From Promicromonospora iranensis (lineage in GTDB: Bacteria > Actinomycetota > Actinomycetes > Actinomycetales > Cellulomonadaceae): 64,000 bases of DNA. The notes under the pieces were generated by a model, which saw only the letters and a list, made by a program, of their open reading frames with translations, had not been told where the DNA came from and ran no database searches. The stretch spans positions 306,931 through 370,930 of the forward strand of contig NZ_JAJQMN010000007.1 in assembly GCF_028994775.1 (NCBI RefSeq), written 5' to 3'. Made by a program: the position numbers and the translations under genes. Shown here piece after piece: positions 49,767 through 60,981 of the stretch (within the stretch, counting starts at the first letter, position 1; every line of letters starts with the position of its first letter).

Positions 49767-50972
49767 GTGACCGAGGCCCTTCCCGGAGTGAATTATTCGG
49801 GGCCACCGCGGCACGCCAGCGGCTCTCGCGGCCGACGAGGAGATCGTGACGTGCCGTCCACCCGCCGGGACAGGCGCGGGGACGGGCGGTCCAAGCGATC
49901 GAAGCGGTCCCGGCGGTCCAGGCGACCGCTGGTCGTCGTCGTGGTCGCCGTCCTGCTGGTCGTCGGTGGCCTGGGCGCATGGACAGTGGTGAACGACGGC
50001 TACCTCTTCGGTATCCGTACCCCGCTTGCCGCCCCCGACTACGAGGGCACGGGCGGCGAGCCGGTCACGGTCGAGGTGCCCCAGGGTGCCAACGGAGCGG
50101 CGATCGGTGCTGAGCTCGCGGAGAAGGACGTGGTGGCGAGTGTCGGTGCGTTCGTCCACGCCTACGGCGCCAACCCCGACGCCGCCGCCATCCAGCCCGG
50201 CACGCACACGCTGAAGGCGCGGATGAGCGCGGCGTCGGCCGTGGAGCTGCTCGCGGAGAACAAGATCGACCGCGCAGGTTTCACCGTGCCCGAGGGGTAC
50301 GCGATCAGCCAGATCAAGCAGAGCCTGATCGACCAGGGGTGGCCGCAGGCGGAGGTTGAGGCGACGTTCCAGGACATCGCCTCGCTGCTGCCGCCAGAGG
50401 CCGGCGGTGAGCCCGAGGGCTGGCTGTTCCCCAGCAGCTACGAGGTCAAGCCGGGCCAGACACCGGCAGCCGAGGTCGTCACGCAGATGATCAACGAGAC
50501 GACGAGGATCCTGGAGGAGCTCAAGGTTCCCGCCAAGCAGCGTGAGACGGTGCTGATCAAGGCATCTCTGATCGAGCGTGAGGCACGGCTGGACAAGGAC
50601 CGTCCCATCATGGCGGCCGCCATCGAGAACCGCCTGGCCGCCGACGAGTGGCTCGGCATCGACGCGTCGTTGCTCTACGGCCTGGGCCGGACGAGCGGTG
50701 GACTCACGAGCGCCGAGCTGGCGGACGGATCCAACCCGTACAACCTGAGCGTGCGCGGGAACAAGGGCCTGCCGCCCACGCCGATCGCGGCACCGAGCCG
50801 CGAGTCGATCGAGGCGGTGATGAACCCCGCTGACGACCCCGACGTCTTCTACTGGTGCACCGTGAACCTCGAGACCGGCGAGACGAAGTTCGCCAACACC
50901 CAGGAGGAGCACGACCAGAACGTGGCCGAGCTGCACGCGTGGATGGAGGAGAACCCGAACTGGGGCGGGTAG
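49767..50972 (+). CDS. endolytic murein transglycosylase MltG, copy 2 (tandem paralog)
   Basis: The 401-residue paralog of the preceding gene has the same single membrane helix (RRPLVVVVVAVLLVVGGLGA), a more basic cytoplasmic tail of about 50 residues (RSKRSKRSRRSRR), the catalytic IEREARLDKDRPIMAAAIEN with Glu conserved, and the GLPPTPIAAPSRESIEAVMN segment. The TYEHT of copy 1 is replaced by LSVRGN. A 196-bp gap with a possible promoter (TTGGCC 49622-49627, TAGCGT 49647-49652) separates it from copy 1, so it may be expressed independently. GTG 49767 is preferred over the 49680 frame start. Confidence 0.9.
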   Translation: MTEALPGVNYSGPPRHASGSRGRRGDRDVPSTRRDRRGDGRSKRSKRSRRSRRPLVVVVVAVLLVVGGLGAWTVVNDGYLFGIRTPLAAPDYEGTGGEPVTVEVPQGANGAAIGAELAEKDVVASVGAFVHAYGANPDAAAIQPGTHTLKARMSAASAVELLAENKIDRAGFTVPEGYAISQIKQSLIDQGWPQAEVEATFQDIASLLPPEAGGEPEGWLFPSSYEVKPGQTPAAEVVTQMINETTRILEELKVPAKQRETVLIKASLIEREARLDKDRPIMAAAIENRLAADEWLGIDASLLYGLGRTSGGLTSAELADGSNPYNLSVRGNKGLPPTPIAAPSRESIEAVMNPADDPDVFYWCTVNLETGETKFANTQEEHDQNVAELHAWMEENPNWGG

Positions 50973-51031
50973 ACCGGGCGGTGCCTGGACCGACAGCGTG
51001 AGCACGCGCGGTTCTGCGGCATGATCTCCGT

Positions 51032-51946
51032 ATGCATGTTCACCAGCGTCGCGCCGCAGTGCTCGGCCACCCTGTCGCGCACTCCCTGTCCCCGGTGCTG
51101 CACACCGCGGCCTACCGTGCCCTGGGCCTCGACGGCTGGGAGTACGGCATGCACGACGTGACGGAGGGAGCCCTGGAGGGCTTCCTGCGGGACGTCGACG
51201 CCGGCTGGGCGGGACTGAGTCTGACCATGCCGCTGAAGCAGGTGGTGATCCCGCTGCTGGACCACGTGGATCCCCTCGCCGAGGCGGTGGGTGCCGTCAA
51301 CACCGTGCTGTTCTCCGCGGTCGGGGGTGCGGGCAGGGGCACAGGCAGGAGCGCAGGCCGGGATGCGGTCATCACCACCGGCACGAACACCGACGTGCAC
51401 GGCCTCGTCGCCGCGCTGCGCGAGGGTCTCGGGGCCCGCGGCGTGGCCGAGGCGGTGATCCTGGGCGGGGGCGCGACGGCGGCGTCGGCCCTGGCTGCTG
51501 TCGCGGAGCTCGGTTGCGTCTCGCCGCGGGTCTTCGTGCGCTCCCTGGACCGGATCGGCCCGCTGCGCGAGGCCGTGGCGCGTATGGGCGTGAGCCCGTC
51601 GTTCGAGGTGTTCGACGAGCGCGCGACGACGTCGGCCCTGGCGGCCGCGGACGCCGTCGTCTCCACCACGCCGAAGTATGCCGCCGACCAGTGGGCGCCG
51701 CTGCTGACGGAACTGCTGACCACCGCGGGTGAGAAGCCTCGTGGCGTGCTCCTGGACGTCGTCTACGACCCGCGCCCCACCGCCCTGCAGTCCGCCTGGT
51801 CCGCCCTGGGGGCCGACGCCGTGGGTGGTGAGCGCATGCTCCTGCACCAGGCCGCGGACCAGGTCCGCCTGATGACCGGCCGCACGGCGCCGCTGGACGC
51901 CATGGACCACGCGCTCCGCGCGGCGCTCACCGACCGGGCCCGCTGA
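51032..51946 (+). CDS. aroE: shikimate dehydrogenase
   Basis: The 304-residue NADP-dependent enzyme has the substrate-binding AVLGHPVAHSLSPVLHTAAY (SLS motif), the catalytic lysine in LTMPLKQVVIP, NTNTDVHGLVAAL with the paired Asp, the dinucleotide loop LGGGATAASALAAVAELG and a C-terminal GERMLLHQAADQ. A Gly/Arg/Ser-rich insertion (GGAGRGTGRSAGRDA) near residue 105 arises from a short DNA repeat. It is the first ar gene of a row aroE-aroC-aroK-aroB. The TANNNT-like CATGAT before ATG 51032 may indicate a leaderless start. Confidence 0.94.
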   Translation: MHVHQRRAAVLGHPVAHSLSPVLHTAAYRALGLDGWEYGMHDVTEGALEGFLRDVDAGWAGLSLTMPLKQVVIPLLDHVDPLAEAVGAVNTVLFSAVGGAGRGTGRSAGRDAVITTGTNTDVHGLVAALREGLGARGVAEAVILGGGATAASALAAVAELGCVSPRVFVRSLDRIGPLREAVARMGVSPSFEVFDERATTSALAAADAVVSTTPKYAADQWAPLLTELLTTAGEKPRGVLLDVVYDPRPTALQSAWSALGADAVGGERMLLHQAADQVRLMTGRTAPLDAMDHALRAALTDRAR

Positions 51947-52004
51947 CCCCGCCGCCCTTCGGACGGAGGCGCCGCCTGCGTGACACGCGTGAAACAATCG
52001 CGCC

Positions 52005-53245
52005 ATGCTGCGTTGGTTGACATCGGGTGAGTCGCACGGTCCTGCTCTCGTGGGCGTGATGGAGGGTCTGCCCGCCGGGGTGGAGATGACCACGTCGGAC
52101 ATTCAGGGTGCGCTCGCGCGCCGCCGCCTCGGTTATGGCCGGGGTGCGCGCATGAAGTTCGAGCAGGACGAGGTGCGGGTGCTCGGCGGGCTCCGGCACG
52201 GGATCACGCAGGGTGGACCGCTCGCCATCGAGATCGCGAACACCGAGTGGCCGAAGTGGACCGACGTCATGTCGGCGGACCCGGTGCCGCCGGAGGCGCT
52301 CATGGTCGACGCGGGCACCGGCGACGAACGCGAGGTGGCCCGCAACCGTCCGCTGACGCGCCCGCGTCCCGGGCACGCCGACCTGATCGGCATGCGCAAG
52401 TACGGCTTCGAGGACGCCCGGCCCGTGCTGGAGCGTGCCTCCGCCCGCGAGACGGCGGCGCGGGTCGCGCTCGGCGTCGCGGCCGCGAAGTTCCTGGAGC
52501 AGGCGCTCGGCGTCCGCCTGGTGTCGCACGTGGTCGCCATCGGTGCGGCCGACGTGCCCGACGACGCCGTGCTGCCGACCCCTGACGACACCGCCGCGCT
52601 CGACGCCGACCCCGTGCGCTGCTTCGACGCCGCTTCCTCGAAGCTGATGGTCGAGGAGATCGACCTGGCCAAGAAGGACGGCGACACACTCGGCGGTGTC
52701 GTCGAGGTGCTCGCCTACGGTGTGCCGTCCGGCCTGGGCACCTACGTGCAGGGCGACCGCCGGCTCGACGCACGCCTCGCCGCCGCCCTCATGGGCATCC
52801 AGGCGATCAAGGGCGTCGAGGTCGGTGACGGCTTCCGCACCGCGCGTCGACGCGGCACGGCCGCTCACGACGAGATCGTGCGCGAGGCCGGGACCGGACC
52901 GGAGGGTGCCGCCGCGCCGGGCCGGATCCGCCGTACCACCAACCGCGCGGGCGGCATCGAGGGCGGTATGTCGAACGGTGAGGTCGTGCGCGTGCGGGCC
53001 GCGATGAAGCCCATCTCGACCGTGCCGCGTGCGCTGCCGACCGTGGACACCGCCACCGGTGAGCCCGTCACGGCGCACCACCAGCGGTCCGACGTCTGCG
53101 CGGTGCCGCCCGCCGCCGTCGTCGCGGAGGCGATGGTCGCGCTGACCCTGGCGGAGGCCGCGTGCGAGAAGTTCGGCGGCGACTCCGTGGCCGAGGTGCG
53201 TCGCAACATGGAGTCCTACGTCGCCGCCATCCCGGAGCTCCTGCA

Positions 53246-53249
<4 letters not shown>
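52005..53249 (+). CDS. aroC: chorismate synthase
   Basis: The 414-residue FMN enzyme has the three signature regions of the family: [18 protein letters not shown] at the start, [20 protein letters not shown] in the middle and [20 protein letters not shown] later. It forms chorismate from EPSP, the last shared step of aromatic amino-acid synthesis. Its TGA overlaps the GTG start of aroK. Confidence 0.97.
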
Positions 53250-55026
<1,777 letters not shown>

Positions 55027-55106
55027 CCCCGGCACGGTGCGGCGCCTCGGGTGGCGGGCGTCGGTGCGGTTGCTGCCGCGAGTGATCCGGGGTGAACTTG
55101 CCCGCT

Positions 55107-55118
55107 CACTGCGCAGTG
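55107..55118. promoter_or_regulatory. 12-bp palindrome CACTGCGCAGTG upstream of the Excalibur gene
   Basis: This perfect palindrome lies between a doubled ggtgaac motif (55091-55097 and 55122-55128), about 80 bp before the GTG start of the next gene. It may be an operator. The 174-bp gap holds no gene. Confidence 0.35.
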
Positions 55119-55200
55119 CGAGGTGAACAGGCCTACCGTCCGACGCACAGGGGGCAACCCGCGTGCGGCCCCGGTCGTACGCCGACCGGAAGGCACCATC

Positions 55201-55977
55201 GTGCGTAAGGTCTACAACTTGCCGCCAGGTTGGCCCGCTCCCAGCTCGGAGTGGACGCCAGACCTGCAGTGGGAGCCCAATCCCGAGTGGTCGAAGCCCG
55301 ACGGCTGGCAGCTGTGGGTCGACGTGCCCGACACGGCACTGATCGGTGAGGGCGCCGTCGTCGTGGACGTACCGGACGAGGACACGCGCAAGAAGTCCCG
55401 GCGCAAGCCGCTGCTGATCCTGGGTGGGGCGGCGGCGACGGTGGTCGTCTTCCTCTTCGGCGTCGGCGCGGGCGGAGGATCGGGCGCAGGGGCTGTCGCG
55501 GCGGCGGAAGCGTCCGCTTCCGCCGCGTCGTCCGCCGCAGCCGCCGAGCGTGCAGAGGCGCAGACCGACGCCGAGGCGCTCGCCGTGGCGCAGGAATCGC
55601 TCGAGGCGGACGAGGCGAAGCTCGCCTCGGACCAGAAGAGTCTCACCACGTTGACGGCCGACATCACGCAGAAGGCCGACAAGGTCAAGTCCCGGGAGAA
55701 GGCGGTCAAGTCCGCCGAGACTGACCTCGACGCGAGAGAGTCCGACGTCGCAGACCGTGAGGCGGCGGTCGAGACCGCGGAAGCCGCAGGTGGCACAGCG
55801 GAGGAAGCCCCCGCGGCCGAGGAACCGGCGGCCGAGGAACCCGAGGACACGGGCGGCGCGGCGTACTACGACAACTGTGACGCCGCCCGGGCGGACGGCG
55901 CCGCCCCTGTCTACACCGGCGACCCCGGCTACGGCTCGCACCTGGACCGGGACGGTGACGGCGTCGGCTGCGAGTAG
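55201..55977 (+). CDS. single-pass membrane protein with coiled coil and Excalibur calcium-binding domain
   Basis: The 258-residue protein starts with a Trp/Pro-rich cytoplasmic segment (VYNLPPGWPAPSSEWTPDLQ) of the DUF2510-like or SHOCT-adjacent kind and a membrane helix (KPLLILGGAAATVVVFLFGV, near residue 75). A long Ala/Glu/Lys coiled coil (about 110-195) and an Ala/Glu linker follow. The C-terminal Excalibur motif has YYDNCDAARADGAAP and the EF-hand-like DRDGDGVGCE. The domain is extracellular by topology. GTG 55201 follows GGAAGG; the frame from 55123 is a longer alternative. Likely a cell-envelope protein; role unknown. Confidence 0.85.
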   Translation: MRKVYNLPPGWPAPSSEWTPDLQWEPNPEWSKPDGWQLWVDVPDTALIGEGAVVVDVPDEDTRKKSRRKPLLILGGAAATVVVFLFGVGAGGGSGAGAVAAAEASASAASSAAAAERAEAQTDAEALAVAQESLEADEAKLASDQKSLTTLTADITQKADKVKSREKAVKSAETDLDARESDVADREAAVETAEAAGGTAEEAPAAEEPAAEEPEDTGGAAYYDNCDAARADGAAPVYTGDPGYGSHLDRDGDGVGCE

Positions 55978-55978
55978 G

Positions 55979-56752
55979 TCAGTCCCAGAGTCCTCGCTCG
56001 ACGAGGAGGTCCTTGAGCACGTCGGCGCGGTCGGTGACCAGGCCGTCGACGCCCAGGTCGATCAGCCGCGCCATCTCGTCGCGGTCGTTGATGGTCCAGA
56101 CGTGGACCTTCTTGTCGAGCGAGTGCGCCGCCTGGATCGTCGCGTCGTCGACGACCGTGACCGACTTCTCGCGCACCGGCACCTGCAGAGCGTCGACGTC
56201 GCGCAGGGAGCGGCGGACGAGCGGGCGCGTGCGCAGGCGCACCCCGGTGAGGAAGGCCCTGATCTCGCTGCGCCCGGCCGAGGTGGCCACCGGGTGGGAC
56301 AGCTTGGCGAGCGTCGCCCTGCGGCGCGCCGCGTCGAAGGACGTGACGCACACACGGTCCCACGACGACGTCTTCTCGATGGCCCGCGCGACCGGCCCGA
56401 TGCCGGAGTCGTGCTTGACGTCCACGTTCACGCGCAGGCCCGGCCAGCCGCCCAGCACGTCCTCGAGCAGCGGCACCGGCTCGACGCCGCCGATGCGGGC
56501 CTCGCTGACGTCCGACCACGGCAGCTCGGCGACGAGGCCGGTCCCGTCGGTGGTGCGGTCGAGCGACTCGTCGTGCAGCGCGACGGCCACGCCGTCCGCC
56601 GTGCCGTGCGCGTCCGTCTCGACGTAGCGGTAGCCGAGGTCGACGGCGGCGCCGAACGCCGCCAGCGAGTTCTCCAGCCCTTCGGTACCGGCCGAAGCGT
56701 GTGCGAACCCGCGGTGGGCGAGGGCGTGGAACGGCCCCTCGAAATAGGTCAC
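55979..56752 (-). CDS. glycerophosphodiester phosphodiesterase
   Basis: The 257-residue TIM-barrel enzyme has the GDPD signatures AHRGFAH, GLENSLAAF, VETDAHGTADGVAVALHDES and LDRTTDGTG. A metal-ligand lysine/aspartate segment NVDVKHDSG and a C-terminal KVHVWTINDRDEM follow. It lacks a signal peptide. It releases sn-glycerol-3-phosphate from deacylated phospholipids. It converges with the Excalibur gene, whose stop is one base away. Confidence 0.93.
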   Translation of the reverse strand: MTYFEGPFHALAHRGFAHASAGTEGLENSLAAFGAAVDLGYRYVETDAHGTADGVAVALHDESLDRTTDGTGLVAELPWSDVSEARIGGVEPVPLLEDVLGGWPGLRVNVDVKHDSGIGPVARAIEKTSSWDRVCVTSFDAARRRATLAKLSHPVATSAGRSEIRAFLTGVRLRTRPLVRRSLRDVDALQVPVREKSVTVVDDATIQAAHSLDKKVHVWTINDRDEMARLIDLGVDGLVTDRADVLKDLLVERGLWD

Positions 56753-56854
56753 TGGCTGTCCCTCGTGTGTTGGTGCTGCGTCTGGTGCTGCGTCTTGGTC
56801 CTGCGTGCTGCTCGTGCGTCTCGCGTGTGCGTGCTGCCCGCGCGGCGTAGGGTC

Positions 56855-57850
56855 CTACGTCGCGTCCCGGGCACCGACGACGTCGCCCACCCGGCTGTTC
56901 GTCCATTTCAACATGCCGTTGAGGTACGCCTCACGCGGCCCGGTGTCCGACAGTGTCAGGTCGTGGACCGCGCCGGGGACGACGAGCTCGGTGACGTCGT
57001 GACCCAGGCGCGGCACGAGCGCGGCCATCTGCTCGACGTCGAGGACGGTGTCCTGCGCGTCGAGGAGCGGGTTGTCGAGCGTGTCCGGGCCGGATGAGTC
57101 GGACCGCGCCAGCAGCACGGGGCACGCGATCTCCAGCCCTGCGGCGACCCGCGCCTGCCCGCGCCGCACCGCGACGAACCACCCGACCCGGCTGGCCAGC
57201 CCCCCGGGGCGTTTGAGCGTCGTGTCGAACTCCCACCTCCCGCCGTTGGCCGCGAGCAGGTGCTCGGCGTACCGGGAGGGCCCGTCCTTGACGATCGCCG
57301 TGGCGGCGAGGCGGCCGACGGTGTCCAGCACCCGTGTGCCCACGCCCCGCTGCCAGTCGGGCGCCCACAGGTCCAGGAACGGGGAGTCGAGCACCAGGAT
57401 GTCGGGTCCGGCGTCGGCCCCCGCGGCGTTGCGGTGGGCGTGCGCCCACAGCGCCCCCGTGAGCCCGCCGGTCGAGTGGGCGTGCAGCACGAGCGGCAAC
57501 CCCGGCTCCAGCGTGCGGACCGCCCGGGCGGCGGCAGCGATGTCGCTCGCCTGCTCGCGCAGGTCCATCACGAAGTGCGGGATCTGGTCGGGTTGCAGCG
57601 ACCGCCCGGCCACGCGCAGGTCGACGGCGTAGAACGCGTAGCCGGCCGTCGCGAAGGCGCGGGCCAGGTGCTCCTGGAAGAAATAGTCGTTGTAGCCGTG
57701 CACGTGGACCACCGCCGCGCGGGGCGGGGGAGCGTCGTCCGGGTGCGGGTACCGCACCAGTGTGGCGGGCCCGAGCGGGGCCTCCTGGAACGGTTCGCCG
57801 AGCAGGTGGTCGGTGCGCCAGTCGAGCGCTTCATCCGGAGAACCAGGCAC
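56855..57850 (-). CDS. alpha/beta hydrolase (serine aminopeptidase S33 / monoacylglycerol lipase-like)
   Basis: The 331-residue protein has VVHVHGYNDYFFQEHLARAF at the oxyanion region, the nucleophile elbow HAHSTGGL and a late PGAVHDLTLSD histidine. A DSSGPD segment offers the acid. GTG 57850 is used, the first codon of the conserved core; the frame continues upstream to 58027 but with Pro/Arg-rich residues. Substrate unknown; lysophospholipase activity would suit the neighbouring phosphodiesterase (inference). Confidence 0.85.
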   Translation of the reverse strand: MPGSPDEALDWRTDHLLGEPFQEAPLGPATLVRYPHPDDAPPPRAAVVHVHGYNDYFFQEHLARAFATAGYAFYAVDLRVAGRSLQPDQIPHFVMDLREQASDIAAAARAVRTLEPGLPLVLHAHSTGGLTGALWAHAHRNAAGADAGPDILVLDSPFLDLWAPDWQRGVGTRVLDTVGRLAATAIVKDGPSRYAEHLLAANGGRWEFDTTLKRPGGLASRVGWFVAVRRGQARVAAGLEIACPVLLARSDSSGPDTLDNPLLDAQDTVLDVEQMAALVPRLGHDVTELVVPGAVHDLTLSDTGPREAYLNGMLKWTNSRVGDVVGARDAT

Positions 57851-58010
57851 ACGCGGATGGTATGCCTTCGGACGCCGTCCTCGCAGGTGAGGGCGCTCCG
57901 GTCCAGGCGGCTCGGGGCCCGCCGGTGATCGTGGAGCCGTCGGCCCGCACGGCGAGCAGCCGTAGGGGCAGACTCGCGCGGCCGCTGACCGGCACTGCCC
58001 GCGTGGCAGG

Positions 58011-59405
58011 ATGTCCGGCATGCGCAATATCGGCCGAACGGTGCAGTCGTCGATCTACCGCAACGGCGTGTTCGGCCGCCGGCCGGTGGTACCGACGGAC
58101 CCGGACGCGCTCGCCGAGGCGGCCCGACGCCGGATGGCCCGCACCGGCTGGTCCTACGTCGCCGGGGGCGCGGGGGCGCAGCGCACGGTCGACGCCAACC
58201 GGGAGGCGTTCGGCCGGTACCCGACGGTGCCCCGCCAGATGGTCGACGTCGGCGAACGCTCCCTGACTACCACCCTGCTCGGGCGCGAGCTGCCCGCGCC
58301 GGTGCTGTTCGCACCCGTGGGGGCGCTCGAGCTCGCTGTGCAGCACCGGCGCGGCTACCCGCTCGGTGGCGGTCGCGCCGCCGGACCGCGCAACGCGGAG
58401 CCCGAGCTCGCCCGCGCCGCCCGCGACCTCGGCCTACCCGTCGTGATCTCCTCCCAGGCGTCGACGCCCATGGAGGACACCGCCGCGACCCTCGGGGACA
58501 GCCCGCGCTGGTTCCAGCTCTACTGGTCGTCCGACGACGCCCTGGTCGAGTCGTTCGTCCGCCGCGCCGAGGCCAGCGGCTGCGAGGCGATCGTCGTCAC
58601 CCTCGACACCCACGTGCTCGGGTGGCGCACCCGCGACCTCGACCTCGGCTACCTCCCGTTCGCCCGCGCCGAGGGCATCGCCCAGTACCTGAGCGACCCG
58701 GTCTTCCAGGAGCTGGTCGAGACCAGGGTCCGCGCGTCCGGGTCTGCTGCGTCCGGGTCTGGTGCCGGCGCTTCTGACAGGGCCGGGGCCGCGACGACGT
58801 CGCCCCGGCCCACCGTCGCCGCCGTCCGCTCCCTGCTGTCGATGGCGCGCCACCACCCCGGACCTACCTGGCGCAACCTGACCCAGCCCTACGCCCGTGC
58901 CGCCGTCGAGACCTTTCTCGACGTGTTCTCCCGCTCGACCCTGACCTGGTCCGACCTCGCCTGGCTCCGCGAGCGCACCACCCTCCCCGTCCTCGTCAAG
59001 GGCATCCAGCACCCCGACGACGCCCGCGCGGCCCTCGACCACGGAGCCGACGGCATCATCGTCTCCAACCACGGCGGACGGCAGATCGACAACGCCGTCG
59101 CCTCCCTCGACACCCTGGCCCCCGTGGTCGACGCCGTCCGTACGCACGCGCCCACCGGCGCCGGGGAACGGGTCCCCGTCCTGTTCGACTCGGGCGTCCG
59201 CACCGGCGCCGACGTCTTCACCGCGCTCGCGCTCGGTGCCGACGCCGTCCTCCTGGGCCGACCCTGGGTCTACGGGCTGGCCCTCGCGGGAGCCGACGGC
59301 GTCCGCGCGGTCGCCGAGCACGTCCTGGCCGAGCTGGACCTCACGATGGCGCTCGCGGGCGTGTCGGCAACGGGGGAGGTCGGGCGCCACAACCTGGCCC
59401 TCTGA
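58011..59405 (+). CDS. FMN-dependent alpha-hydroxy-acid oxidase (lactate 2-monooxygenase-like)
   Basis: The 464-residue flavoprotein has WSYVAGGAGAQRTVDANREA at the start, LPAPVLFAPVGALELAV, IVVTLDTHVLGWRTRDLDL, the FMN/lysine segment PVLVKGIQHPDDARAAL and the catalytic His/Arg motif IVSNHGGRQIDNAVASLD. The architecture follows lactate 2-monooxygenase more than glycolate oxidase. A repeat-derived ASGSAASGSGAGAS insertion lies near residue 245. ATG 58011 and ATG 58020 are both possible; the second has AGGA at proper spacing. Physiological substrate unknown. Confidence 0.88.
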   Translation: MSGMRNIGRTVQSSIYRNGVFGRRPVVPTDPDALAEAARRRMARTGWSYVAGGAGAQRTVDANREAFGRYPTVPRQMVDVGERSLTTTLLGRELPAPVLFAPVGALELAVQHRRGYPLGGGRAAGPRNAEPELARAARDLGLPVVISSQASTPMEDTAATLGDSPRWFQLYWSSDDALVESFVRRAEASGCEAIVVTLDTHVLGWRTRDLDLGYLPFARAEGIAQYLSDPVFQELVETRVRASGSAASGSGAGASDRAGAATTSPRPTVAAVRSLLSMARHHPGPTWRNLTQPYARAAVETFLDVFSRSTLTWSDLAWLRERTTLPVLVKGIQHPDDARAALDHGADGIIVSNHGGRQIDNAVASLDTLAPVVDAVRTHAPTGAGERVPVLFDSGVRTGADVFTALALGADAVLLGRPWVYGLALAGADGVRAVAEHVLAELDLTMALAGVSATGEVGRHNLAL

Positions 59406-59550
59406 CGTGGCGCCTGACCATGGCGCCTGACTCAGCTCTCTGACCTGTCCGCCGACCTGCGTGCTCACCTGTGTGCTGACCTGCGTGGTCGGTATGAGAT
59501 CGTGACCGGCCCAGCACCCACGATTCACTCGACGCGGGCAGACTGCCGCC

Positions 59551-60981
59551 ATGACCGACGCCGCACCCCGACCCGACTCGCCGGCAGACCCGGTGGCGCA
59601 GCCCCCCACGGTGCCTCCCGCTGTGCCTCCGACGATGGGCCTGGAGCTGCAGGAAGGCGTGCGGATCCCGCGCCGTCAGATCTACTCCTGGGCACTCTGG
59701 GACTGGGGTACCCAGCCGTTCAACACGGTGATCCTCACGTTCGTGTTCACGGCGCTGTACCTGACCACCGAGGCCTTCCTGGACCCGGCCGTCGCGGCCC
59801 TCGGCGAGAACGATCCCGCCTACGAACGCGGGCTCGCCGAGCTGACCAGCGGCGTTGGCCTGTGGAACACCCTCGCCGGCCTGCTCATCCTGGTGCTCGC
59901 TCCCGTGCTGGGCCAGCGCGCCGACGCCACCGGCCGGCGTAAGGTCTGGCTCGCGGGCGGCACGGCAGGCATGGTCCTGTGCATGCTCGCGCTGTGGTTC
60001 GTCGAGGCCGACCCTGCGTACTTCGTGCTCGGCGCCGCCCTGATCGGCCTGGGCAGCGTGCTCAACGAGATCGCGGGCGTGAACTACAACGCCATGATGG
60101 TCTCGGTCGCCACGCCGCGGACCGTCGGCAAGGTGTCCGGCCTCGGCTGGGGGCTCGGCTACGTCGGCGGCATCCTCGCACTGCTGTTCGTCGTCATCGC
60201 CAACGGTGCGGAGTGGTGGGGCATGCCCACCGACAACGGCCTCGCCTTCCGCGTGATCGCCGTCGGCTGCGCCCTGTGGGCGCTCGCGTTCGCGTGGCCC
60301 ATCCTGGCGTTCGTGCCCGAGCTGCCGCCCACGAAGGGCCGCGCCAAGGTCGGGTTCTTCGCCAGCTACGGCGTGCTGTTCCGCGACGTGCGCGGCCTGT
60401 GGCACACCTCGCGCCGCACCTTCTGGTTCCTGCTCGCAAGCGCCGTGTTCCGGGACGGGCTGAGCGGCGTCTTCGCGTTCGGCGCCATCATCGGCGGCGT
60501 CAGCTTCGGGTTCTCCGCCGACCAGGTCATCGTCTTCGGTATCGCCGCCAACCTCGTGGCCGGGATCAGCACCGTGCTCGTGGGCTTCGCCGACGACCGT
60601 TTCGGCCCCCGCTCCGTCATCCTCAGCACGCTCAGCGTCATCGTCGTGGCCGGGCTCGCCGTCGTGTTCCTGCGCGACCTCGGCCCCGTCGTCTACTGGG
60701 TGGGCGGGCTGATCCTGTCGGCCTGTGTCGGCCCCGCACAGGCCGCGTCGCGTTCCTACCTGGCCCGCGTCACGCCGGCAGGCAAGGAGTCGGAGATCTT
60801 CGGCCTCTACGCGACGACCGGCCGTGCCGCCTCCTGGATGTCCAGCGCGCTGTGGACCATCACCATCGCCGCCACCGGCGCGACCATCTGGGGCACCCTG
60901 GGCATCGTCGCCGTCGTTCTCGTCGGCCTCGTGCTCATGTGGTTCGTGCGGGAGGCGCCCGTCGCCGGCGCGCGTACCTAA
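59551..60981 (+). CDS. MFS transporter, UMF1 (Atg22-like) family
   Basis: The 476-residue protein has about twelve helices and the UMF1 entrance RRQIYSWALWDWGTQPFNTV. Further features are NDPAYERGLAELTSG in the first external loop, NEIAGVNYNAMMVSVATPRT, GLGWGLGYVGGILALLFVVI, and a C-terminal GLILSACVGPAQAASRSYLA. The yeast homologue exports amino acids from the vacuole; bacterial substrates are unknown. The N-terminus is Pro/Val-rich (VPPAVPPT) and repeat-derived. The stop codon TAA shares bases with the convergent sigma-factor stop (CTAA). Confidence 0.88.
   Translation: MTDAAPRPDSPADPVAQPPTVPPAVPPTMGLELQEGVRIPRRQIYSWALWDWGTQPFNTVILTFVFTALYLTTEAFLDPAVAALGENDPAYERGLAELTSGVGLWNTLAGLLILVLAPVLGQRADATGRRKVWLAGGTAGMVLCMLALWFVEADPAYFVLGAALIGLGSVLNEIAGVNYNAMMVSVATPRTVGKVSGLGWGLGYVGGILALLFVVIANGAEWWGMPTDNGLAFRVIAVGCALWALAFAWPILAFVPELPPTKGRAKVGFFASYGVLFRDVRGLWHTSRRTFWFLLASAVFRDGLSGVFAFGAIIGGVSFGFSADQVIVFGIAANLVAGISTVLVGFADDRFGPRSVILSTLSVIVVAGLAVVFLRDLGPVVYWVGGLILSACVGPAQAASRSYLARVTPAGKESEIFGLYATTGRAASWMSSALWTITIAATGATIWGTLGIVAVVLVGLVLMWFVREAPVAGART

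Noticed and set aside
53162..53245. Longer N-terminus for shikimate kinase from the frame start at 53162
   Set aside because: It overlaps the conserved end of aroC and adds residues before the P-loop that the family lacks. GTG 53246 overlaps the aroC stop as in coupled genes.
58440..58880. Mobile element or prophage remnants in the 55-63 kb region
   Set aside because: No transposase, integrase, att-like direct repeats or tRNA-adjacent junction was seen. The accessory genes have the same base composition as the rest.
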